Made by a program: the position numbers and the translations under genes
The notes under the pieces: generated by a model
Told to the model about the DNA's origin: nothing
Database searches by the model: none
Seen by the model: only the letters and a program-made list of their open reading frames with translations
Assembly (NCBI RefSeq): GCF_009295635.1
Contig: NZ_WHIW01000004.1
Span: forward strand, 1 to 64,000
Source: Alkalilimnicola sp. S0819
Lineage (GTDB): Bacteria; Pseudomonadota; Gammaproteobacteria; Nitrococcales; WHIW01
Length of the DNA: 64,000 nt
Reading direction: 5' to 3'
Shown here: positions 1 to 5,887 of the stretch, in pieces
Position numbering within the stretch: the first letter of the stretch is position 1
Layout: each line of letters opens with the position of its first letter

Positions 1-106
1 CTCAAAACATGACCGCTCGGGCCGTTTTTGGCCCTGAATACGGTGTTTTTACGCCATTTCGGCCCCGATCCGCCCCTTTTGGGCGGATTCCGGGCGCAAC
101 AGCCCG

Positions 107-1072
107 TCAGCCGGGCATCAATTGGCGCTTCACGCGCACCAGATTGGCCAGCCCGAACAGGGTGTAGAGCTGCGCCTCGTTCTTGGCGAGCCCCCGGTAG
201 CGCACCTTGCGGTGACCAAACAGGTTCTTGACCACATGAAACGGATGTTCCACCACCGCACGGATACCAGCCTTCACTCGCTCCATGGCCTGGAGGGTGC
301 GGCCCATGGCGGTATTCGGCAGCCCTTTGCGCTGCTTGCGCTTCATGGCAATACGCCAGTTCACCTCTCGCCCCTGGTGCTCCTTGCGCTTGCCCGCGCC
401 CTGGTAACCGGAGTCGCCGAATACGTCCGACTCCTCGCCATGCAGCAAGTGATGCGTCTGAGTGACATCAGCCACGTTGGCGGCTGTACCCACCAACGAA
501 TGCACCAGCCCCGAATGCGCATCGGCGCCGATGTGCGCCTTCATTCCGAAGTAGTACTGGTTGCCCTTCTTGGTCTGGTGCATGTCCGGATCGCGCGCTC
601 TTTCCCGGTTCTTGGTCGAGGGCGGCGCGGCGAGGATCGTGGCATCGACGATGGTGCCCTCGCGCAGCATCATCCCCTGCGATGCCAGGTGGGCGTTGAT
701 GGTCTCGAAGATCCGGCGCGTCAGACCGTGGCGCTCCAGCAGACGGCGGAACTTGAGCAAGGTGGTGGCATCCGGTGCCGACTCCCGCGACAAGTCGATG
801 CCCACGAAGCGGCGAATCGCCTGGCTGTCGTAGATCGCATCCTCGATCCCCTCGTCCGAGAACCCAAAGCATTGCTGGGCCACATACATCCGCAGCATCC
901 GCCCAAGCCCGATGGGTTGCCGGCCGCGCCGACCCTCCTTGGGGTAGAAGGGCTCGAGCTCCGCCTCCAGCACCGACCATGGGGTGATCAGTTCGATCTC
1001 CCGCAGAAACCGGTCACGGCGCGTGACCTTCTTCTTGGCATCGTATTCAAGATCAGAGAAGCTCGACTGCAT
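107..1072 (-). CDS. IS5-family transposase
   Basis: DDE transposase that would catalyse cut-and-paste movement of its own insertion sequence. The 321 residues match the usual length of IS5-group enzymes. An N-terminal DUF772-type region (about residues 50-110) precedes the catalytic core. Candidate acidic residues are Asp143 (IVDATI), Asp220 (FGDSGYQG) and Glu275 (VEHPFHVVKN), the last in the usual Y/H-rich IS5 context. I start at the ATG at 1072, giving MQSSFSDLEY, because the longer reading uses TTG and relatives begin this way. The gene is intact. The left end of the element lies at or beyond the window edge and I could not define terminal inverted repeats, so the element's borders are unresolved. 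Confidence 0.93.
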   Translation of the reverse strand: MQSSFSDLEYDAKKKVTRRDRFLREIELITPWSVLEAELEPFYPKEGRRGRQPIGLGRMLRMYVAQQCFGFSDEGIEDAIYDSQAIRRFVGIDLSRESAPDATTLLKFRRLLERHGLTRRIFETINAHLASQGMMLREGTIVDATILAAPPSTKNRERARDPDMHQTKKGNQYYFGMKAHIGADAHSGLVHSLVGTAANVADVTQTHHLLHGEESDVFGDSGYQGAGKRKEHQGREVNWRIAMKRKQRKGLPNTAMGRTLQAMERVKAGIRAVVEHPFHVVKNLFGHRKVRYRGLAKNEAQLYTLFGLANLVRVKRQLMPG

Positions 1073-1221
1073 CGGCGGCGTACTCACTCTCAACCGGGGA
1101 TGGGCGCCATTGTCTCAAGCCGCTGCCAGCGACGGAACGGCTGCAGGCGAATAAATCAGCGCTTCCCTAACAAGGCGCTCCTTCGGACGTTCAGCTTGAT
1201 CGCTAGACACCGAGAAGAAAA

Positions 1222-2001
1222 ATGGCATACCTAGTAACGATATTCCTTATTGGCGCGGCGTTTCTGCTCGCAGAACGATTGCAACCTGGTCGGGCGCTGC
1301 CGAAGGTCCGAGCTTGGTACCTGCGAGTCATCCTTCTGAACGCATGCCAACTTGGCGTGGTGATCCTTGCTGCTTACACCTGGAATCGCTGGTTCCTGAA
1401 CTGGTCAGTATTTGAAACAGCCGACGCTCTTCCGCCGGTCGCCGAGGGCTTCGTTGCCTGGTTCGTCGGCACCTTTGTTTTCTATTGGTGGCACCGGCTT
1501 CGCCACGCCAGCGATTTTTGCTGGCGCGTGTTCCATCAGATTCATCACAGCGCATCACGCATCGAAACGTTAACCTCTTTCTACAAGCACCCGCTGGAAA
1601 TAGCCGTCAACTCAGTTCTGACAGCGGCGATCTTGTATGTACTGATGGGCGCCTCCCTCGAGGCCGCCGCTTGGTACAACATATTCGCGGCGGCGGGCGA
1701 GATGTTCTATCACAGCAACCTGAAGACCCCTCGCTGGTTCGGCTATTTCATTCAAAGACCGGAGCACCACTCCATCCACCACCAACTGGACGTGCACGAT
1801 TTCAACTACGGCGACATAACATGGTGGGACAGAATGTTTGGTACGTTCCGTGACACTGACGAGTTCACGCCGGCTTGTGGGTTCCCGAGAGGAAACGAGC
1901 GCTTCCTTGGCTCCATGCTAATGTTCCGTGACGAATATGACCGACGAGATGAGCAAACAACCAAAGATCCATGCGTAGCGCTGGGCAAAACGGAAACATG
2001 A
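1222..2001 (+). CDS. Sterol desaturase / fatty acid hydroxylase family membrane protein
   Basis: Predicted di-iron integral membrane oxygenase of the fatty acid hydroxylase superfamily; the substrate cannot be told from sequence. The three histidine clusters that bind iron are present in order: WWHRLRH, HQIHHS and HHSIHHQ. Hydrophobic stretches at residues 1-20, 35-55, 80-95 and around 130-160 fit a membrane enzyme, and 259 residues is normal for the bacterial group. The ATG at 1222 follows a purine-rich AGAAGAAAA. Its neighbours are an IS and an unrelated PcaC-like gene, and its base composition is visibly lower in GC than the motility genes. This suggests an acquired gene. It is not obviously in an operon. 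Confidence 0.85.
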   Translation: MAYLVTIFLIGAAFLLAERLQPGRALPKVRAWYLRVILLNACQLGVVILAAYTWNRWFLNWSVFETADALPPVAEGFVAWFVGTFVFYWWHRLRHASDFCWRVFHQIHHSASRIETLTSFYKHPLEIAVNSVLTAAILYVLMGASLEAAAWYNIFAAAGEMFYHSNLKTPRWFGYFIQRPEHHSIHHQLDVHDFNYGDITWWDRMFGTFRDTDEFTPACGFPRGNERFLGSMLMFRDEYDRRDEQTTKDPCVALGKTET

Positions 2002-2429
2002 GTCCAACAAAAAGTGTATGGACTCCTCCCGCAAGTAGGCAGCGCTGAGCTTTTTTCGTCTCAGGCTCAAAGAGTGCTTGCGGTCGTACATTCGGCCTGT
2101 TCGCGGGTCCTTATCGCCCTGGCCTTCATGAAATCCGCGCCTGCAGCGCCCATCGCTGAAACGGCCTTTGTGGCCACCATTATTTCCGGCTTCTCTGCAG
2201 GCGGGGGAGCTTACGCTCACGCCTGTCGCCACTGCGTTGCTTGACGTCCTCTCCACCCTTCAGGGCAGAGGCGCGGCCCTCACCGCCACCTGATCCCATT
2301 CAAACTCGCGTCTCAGCACTTGCGGGGCGCGCCTCGAATGGACCAGTTTCAACAACTGTTGCCGGCTGGCCTTTGCGCCGAATCCCCATCACAATCGGCC
2401 CACATATTAACGTCACCAAGGAGGCTGTC
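2002..2429. other. Intergenic stretch without a supported gene
   Basis: 428 bases between two plus-strand genes. A 7-bp inverted repeat (arms 2000-2006 and 2019-2025, GAGTCCA/TGGACTC) overlaps the stop of the hydroxylase gene. Short ORFs exist on both strands, but none has a good ribosome binding site or a recognisable domain. The last bases hold the AAGGAGG site (2419-2425) of the next gene. Confidence 0.5.
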
Positions 2430-2858
2430 TTGGCCAGCGATCGTTACCAACAAGGTATGGTGAAGCTCAAAGAGCTGACCACTCCGGACGCCGACAATCC
2501 CACCGGGCACATGGAAGTGGGCGAAACTTTCAAGGACATCGCCCCGGATTTATCCCGGATGGTGGTGGAGTTCGCCTTCGGCGACATCTACTCCCGCCCC
2601 GGGCTGGAAAACAAGCAAAAAGTGTTGGTCACGATTTCCGCGCTGGTCGCCCAGGGCACCCCGCAGATCGGCATGCACGTGGTTACCGGTCTGAAAGTCG
2701 GCCTTACTCCCGATGAAATCGCCGGCTGTATCGTCCACCTGATCCCCTACGTCGGTTTTCCCCGCGCCTTGAACGCGCTGAAAGCGGCACAAGACGTTTT
2801 TGCCGAACAAGGCGTGGCCATCAGTGAGGAGATGGCTAAAAAGCTGAAGGATCGGTAA
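2430..2858 (+). CDS. Carboxymuconolactone decarboxylase (PcaC-like) family protein
   Basis: Small all-helical protein of the AhpD/CMD superfamily. It most resembles 4-carboxymuconolactone decarboxylase-like proteins: the segments LVTISALVAQG, a conserved His in GMHV, GLTPDEIAGCIVHL and YVGFPRALNAL match PcaC. The CxxC motif of AhpD is absent, so peroxidase activity is unlikely. The open frame extends upstream to 2241, but I place the start at the TTG at 2430. There the sequence AAGGAGG stands five bases before TTG and homology begins immediately. This gives 142 residues. There are no other beta-ketoadipate genes nearby, so the substrate is unknown. Confidence 0.82.
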   Translation: MASDRYQQGMVKLKELTTPDADNPTGHMEVGETFKDIAPDLSRMVVEFAFGDIYSRPGLENKQKVLVTISALVAQGTPQIGMHVVTGLKVGLTPDEIAGCIVHLIPYVGFPRALNALKAAQDVFAEQGVAISEEMAKKLKDR

Positions 2859-2978
2859 CTGCTTCGTCCGGAATGACAAGCATGGGGTCTGGAAGCAGCA
2901 TACCGCCAACTCTCGACCTCGCAGGTGCGGTCGGCGGAACGGGACAGGCGTTGAGGCGGTTGGCTCTTGGTAGATGGG

Positions 2979-3060
2979 ATGCCGCGCCTCAAGCCGATCC
3001 ACAAGGGACTGAAAATGCCGTCGGTCGACTTCGACCAGCAGATCACCCCGGGCACCTTGA
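2979..3060 (+). pseudogene. N-terminal remnant of an IS1182-like transposase
   Basis: The reading MPRLKPIHKGLKMPSVDFDQ followed by QITPGTL resembles the start of IS1182-family transposases as I remember them. Similarity ends abruptly after PGTL, exactly where the 17-bp inverted repeat begins, and no further transposase sequence follows. On the opposite strand a short tail reading RRKTTIDDELIDKL ends at a TGA at 3093; I cannot assign it. The 332-base gap 2859-3190 therefore looks like a graveyard of mobile-element fragments rather than a gene. Confidence 0.4.
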
Positions 3061-3089
3061 ACCGCCACGTCTTTCAAGGTGCCCGGGGT
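3045..3089. repeat. Perfect 17-bp inverted repeat
   Basis: Arms 3045-3061 and 3073-3089 are exact reverse complements (ACCCCGGGCACCTTGAA and its complement) around an 11-base spacer. There is no U-tract on either side. It could act as a hairpin terminator between the two converging flanking genes, but it also lies precisely at the breakpoint of the transposase remnant, which points to a recombination scar. Confidence 0.75.
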
Positions 3090-3190
3090 GGTTCAGAGCT
3101 TGTCGATCAGCTCGTCGTCGATCGTGGTTTTCCTGCGTCCGTATTACATGACGCAACCAGGCAACAAGTTTGACGAAGAGCACCCAACGA

Positions 3191-4240
3191 TCAAATCGAA
3201 AGCTCTCTAATCCAGCGCTCGTAGTTGTGCAAACTTTCGTCTTTCACCCCGCACACATGCATTGTCATTCTCGTCACGCGCGCCTCCTTCGGCGTGCAGC
3301 CATATTGCCGCTTGAACGCCCGGTTATAGGCGGTGTCCGACGCGAACCCCCAACGATAGGCAATCTCGCTAATATACTTTGCGCCATTGCCGGGATCGAG
3401 CAGATCCAGAAGCGAGCGACGCAGCCGCCGTTGCCGAATATAACCGGCAATACCGTGCTGATGCTCGAACAGCCGGTATAGCCGCGACCGTGACAGGTTG
3501 AATGCCGATGCCACCTGGGCCACGTCCAGCGTCGGATCGGCAAGATGCATCTCGATATGGTCGCGCACCATCTTCAACACCGCAAGATCGACCGCCTTGT
3601 CGTCCGGATCGGGCCGGGCAGTGTGGGGCCCGAGGTTCAGCGTGCTTGAGATCAGGCCGATCAGCGGCCCCGACGCCGCCTCGCCCTCGGCCACGGTCAT
3701 ATCGAAGCGGCTGGCATCCAACGTCTTTATATAGCCATAGAGCAGACGCGCCAGGGGGGTGTCGCCGGGAATAACCCGGCGGTGATGGGCGTCGGGCTGC
3801 ACGAGTTGGGGGGCCAGGATGTCGCGCGGAACGAAAGCTGTCACATGCCGGAAATCGTAGTCCACTGCGCTCAGAGGGGCGGCCGCGTCGATGATGTAGA
3901 TGTCGCCGGGGCGGACGATGCGCGTATGGCCGCAGTCCTCCACTTCGCACCAGCCTTCCAGAAACACCTGCACCAGATAGTGATCAAGGCCGTCGCCAAG
4001 GATCTTTTGTGACGACCGCTCGAACGACTGAGTGACGGAATCGACGCGCCCAAGAAAGACCGTGCCAAGAAGGGCGGCATCGACTTTCGCGTAAAACCGG
4101 GTCGGCGTTGCACAGGGGTCGAGGGCCGGATCGAAGATCACGCCGATGCTGTCCCGCCAAGCATCGAACCTTGCCTCGGGCCTGTGCAAACGCGAGTCGA
4201 AACCGGCATTGGGAAGAGGTTGGTCAATGTGGTCAATCAT
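3191..4240 (-). CDS. AraC family transcriptional regulator
   Basis: DNA-binding regulator of 349 residues. The N-terminal half is an AraC-binding (cupin-like) sensory domain of the FeaR/AraC_binding_2 type. The C-terminal 100 residues carry the double helix-turn-helix: the first near LDVAQVASAFNLSRSRLYRLF and the second in ISEIAYRWGFASDTAYNRAF, followed by the family's closing YGCTPKEAR. A TTG at 4249 would also work; I prefer the ATG at 4240. It is divergent from the 59-codon ORF and HlyC-like gene, with about 250 bases between, the usual layout for a regulator controlling its neighbours. The protein resembles alphaproteobacterial members more than typical gamma ones, which is an impression only. 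Confidence 0.9.
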   Translation of the reverse strand: MIDHIDQPLPNAGFDSRLHRPEARFDAWRDSIGVIFDPALDPCATPTRFYAKVDAALLGTVFLGRVDSVTQSFERSSQKILGDGLDHYLVQVFLEGWCEVEDCGHTRIVRPGDIYIIDAAAPLSAVDYDFRHVTAFVPRDILAPQLVQPDAHHRRVIPGDTPLARLLYGYIKTLDASRFDMTVAEGEAASGPLIGLISSTLNLGPHTARPDPDDKAVDLAVLKMVRDHIEMHLADPTLDVAQVASAFNLSRSRLYRLFEHQHGIAGYIRQRRLRRSLLDLLDPGNGAKYISEIAYRWGFASDTAYNRAFKRQYGCTPKEARVTRMTMHVCGVKDESLHNYERWIRELSI

Positions 4241-4402
4241 ATCGGACAACGGGTTTTCTCAGTGTGGGCGCTTGTCCGATGCTAATCGAAAGTTCACCCA
4301 TGCCAACGGCTTATATGGTTTTCGGGCCGATCCTCGGACATCGGGGCAAGATTGCGGGACGAATGGTATGAGCGCCGATACACGGAAAGTCGAGCGCCTT
4401 TG

Positions 4403-4424
4403 CTAGTCTTGGTCTAGTCCAGGT
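4403..4424. promoter_or_regulatory. Tandem 11-bp repeat, candidate AraC operator
   Basis: Two abutting copies, CTAGTCTTGGT and CTAGTCCAGGT, match at 9 of 11 positions. The period of 11 puts them on the same DNA face. They lie 67 bases upstream of the small-ORF ATG in the divergent intergenic region. AraC-family proteins commonly bind such direct repeats. A short inverted repeat (CCAGGG/CCCTGG) follows at 4448-4464, between this site and the ribosome binding site. Confidence 0.45.
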
Positions 4425-4490
4425 CAAGGCGTCGATCTCTTTTCAAACCAGGGCGCCACCCTGGACCAACCCAATCCAAGGAGAAAGAAT

Positions 4491-4670
4491 ATGTCTGCAA
4501 CGGAAGTATGGTCTACTACGGTATCTGTCGAGCCGAGCACTATTGCCCCGGACGCGATAGCCCCGAGTCAGACCGTGGCGCAAACGTTCGACGTGGCGGC
4601 TGTAACGGATCTGACCACCAAGGCGGTTGATCTGGCACAAACCGTATCGAGCTTACCGCTGATCGGCTGA
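4491..4670 (+). CDS. 59-residue acidic small protein, candidate precursor or substrate peptide
   Basis: A short ORF with strong expression signals: AAGGAG at 4478-4483, seven bases before ATG. The product is 59 residues, rich in Thr (10), Ala (9), Val (8) and Ser (7). It has no Cys, His or Arg and exactly one Lys (residue 44, in LTTKAVDL). Net charge is about -5, and it ends in a hydrophobic SSLPLIG. There is no signal peptide. I recognise no family. Immediately downstream come a 14-bp hairpin and a HlyC-like acyltransferase homologue, and upstream is a divergent AraC gene. That layout is typical of an abundantly made peptide followed by a less expressed modifying enzyme. Whether Lys44 is modified is speculation. 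Confidence 0.7.
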   Translation: MSATEVWSTTVSVEPSTIAPDAIAPSQTVAQTFDVAAVTDLTTKAVDLAQTVSSLPLIG

Positions 4671-4690
4671 AGACCGGAACCGACGGTTCA

Positions 4691-4729
4691 CGCGGCGCAC
4701 GGCAATTCCGCTTCCTGCCGTGCGCCGCG
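4691..4729 (+). terminator. 14-bp perfect stem-loop between small ORF and HlyC-like gene
   Basis: Arms 4691-4704 (CGCGGCGCACGGCA) and 4716-4729 pair perfectly around an 11-base loop, 21 bases after the stop of the small ORF and 34 before the next ATG. No U-tract follows, so partial attenuation or protection of the upstream mRNA end is more likely than full termination. Confidence 0.6.
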
Positions 4730-4763
4730 AAATGCTCACGCAGCGACCGGGAGACAATCGGCA

Positions 4764-5255
4764 ATGATCGCGAACGCAATCGACCCGATGGCGGCGCTTG
4801 GCCAGATCCTCTGGCTCTGCGCGCAGACGACCAATTTTGGCAACTCGCCGGTCCGGCCACTGCTCAACGGGGTCTGGTATTCGATTGAGGCTGGCCAGTT
4901 TCGCATTTACCGGTCGGCCGAGGGCCAGCCCTTGGCTTGCGTCACATGGGGTTGGCTGCACAAAGAGCATGAAGCGGACGTCATCGCTGCCTATAAGGCT
5001 ATGGACCACGGCGTCGTTCCCCTGAAGGAGGAGTGGCTTGGCGGCGACCTTTTATGGCTCTCCACCTTTGTCGCTCCGTTCGGCCACGCCAAAGATGTGG
5101 CTCTGGATCTGCGGCACAACGTATTTCCCAATGTCCGTTCCGCTCGGGCGGTGCGGATCGACAAACACGGCAAACCCCGGTCCTTCGCCGTATTCCGCAA
5201 CGGCAGGGCGAAAGCGGCCACATCGGGAGCAGTACCTGCTGTTGACCGGATTTGA
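4764..5255 (+). CDS. HlyC-like (toxin-activating lysine acyltransferase family) protein with altered active site
   Basis: A 163-residue homologue of HlyC, the enzyme that transfers a fatty acyl group from acyl-ACP to lysines of RTX protoxins. Family landmarks are ALGQILWLCA, GQFRIYR, the AHlyC-type WGWL, EEWLGGDLLW, FVAPFGHAKD and ARAVRIDKHGK. Aligned from memory on these anchors, HlyC His23 corresponds to Phe25 (TTNFGNSPV) and Asp92 to Thr101 (WLSTFVAPFG). Both catalytic residues would then be missing. GGGAGA nine bases before the ATG supports the start. No RTX toxin or type I secretion gene is nearby; the only partner is the 59-residue protein. The last 13 residues look unlike the family, and the +1 frame (to 5292) reads HREQYLLLTGFE, so a frameshift near 5205-5220 is possible. 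Confidence 0.78.
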   Translation: MIANAIDPMAALGQILWLCAQTTNFGNSPVRPLLNGVWYSIEAGQFRIYRSAEGQPLACVTWGWLHKEHEADVIAAYKAMDHGVVPLKEEWLGGDLLWLSTFVAPFGHAKDVALDLRHNVFPNVRSARAVRIDKHGKPRSFAVFRNGRAKAATSGAVPAVDRI

Positions 5256-5317
5256 ATCGACCGGCGAGAAACGAACGCGAAGACACCAATAACCTGCTCA
5301 CCGCGTCCGCCGGCCAA

Positions 5318-5530
5318 CTAGATTAAACGCGTACCGACAAGACGCTCCACGCGCCGGATCGAGGGCAGAACGCGTTGCCGCATTCTGGCGAAATCGGCGC
5401 GCCGAGTACGGCCGATATCCCGAAGATCGCGATAGGCAGCGCGACGGGCACCGAAGAGAAAGAGCAGCGCCGCCCGGATCGGGTGCGCTTGGGACACGGT
5501 CATTTCGCGACATTTTGTTTGCGTGAGCAT
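5318..5530 (-). CDS. Hypothetical small Arg-rich protein
   Basis: A 70-codon frame, or 61 residues from the internal ATG at 5503, on the strand opposite the HlyC-like gene. The product has a hydrophobic patch (IRAALLFLFGARRAAY) and a very basic remainder with about 15 Arg. Third codon positions are mostly G or C, which favours coding, but neither ATG has a clear ribosome binding site and I recognise no family. It lies in the otherwise empty stretch 5256-5702, where I see nothing else. It could be a chance ORF. Confidence 0.3.
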   Translation of the reverse strand: MLTQTKCREMTVSQAHPIRAALLFLFGARRAAYRDLRDIGRTRRADFARMRQRVLPSIRRVERLVGTRLI

Positions 5531-5702
5531 GAATCTGTCTCATGGGAGGAGGCTGCCTGGGCGCCATCCGGCCAGTTGCACCGGAAGCGTTCCCGCTCCC
5601 GGCGCGTGGTATCGCCCAGCCTGCCTGCTGAAACGGACTATCGCTCGTCACCTCCGGGCCGCGCGGCGCGAGCCACGCCAGAACCGGGGGCGAGTCCTAC
5701 AC

Positions 5703-5852
5703 TTACTCGGGCGGGTTGTCCGGCGCCTCGGCCGGCCCTTCATCACTCGCGGCCTGCTTTCGCTCAAGCTTCTTCTGAGCCTTGAGCGCCTGCTTCTTCT
5801 TCTTTTCGAGTTCCTTCTTGCGCTTTTCGAACTGGAAGTTGGGTTTTGCCAT
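5703..5852 (-). CDS. Conserved Lys-rich microprotein (49 residues)
   Basis: A 50-codon ORF beginning MAKPNFQFEKRKKELEKKKK and ending in an acidic Pro-containing tail (DEGPAEAPDNPPE). The N-terminal 33 residues form an almost uninterrupted basic helix with 15 Lys/Arg-type charges. Similar small proteins with a MAKPNY/FxFEKR start are common in gammaproteobacteria as I recall, with no settled function; RNA or ribosome contact is a guess from the charge. It sits 35 bases downstream of dbpA on the same strand, so co-transcription with that ribosome-assembly helicase is likely. GAGGA lies upstream of the ATG, somewhat far at 12 bases. Confidence 0.75.
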   Translation of the reverse strand: MAKPNFQFEKRKKELEKKKKQALKAQKKLERKQAASDEGPAEAPDNPPE

Positions 5853-5887
5853 CGTTTAGGTGTTTCCTCATGGTGATGAATACGGAT

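Noticed and set aside
2014-2244. 76-codon plus-strand ORF
   Set aside because: No ribosome binding site, no recognisable domain, composition not clearly coding.
2241-2429. N-terminal extension of the PcaC-like protein
   Set aside because: No homology, and a consensus ribosome binding site marks the downstream TTG.
4108-4406. Plus-strand ORFs across the AraC start and divergent promoter region
   Set aside because: They overlap the AraC N-terminus and regulatory DNA and lack start signals.
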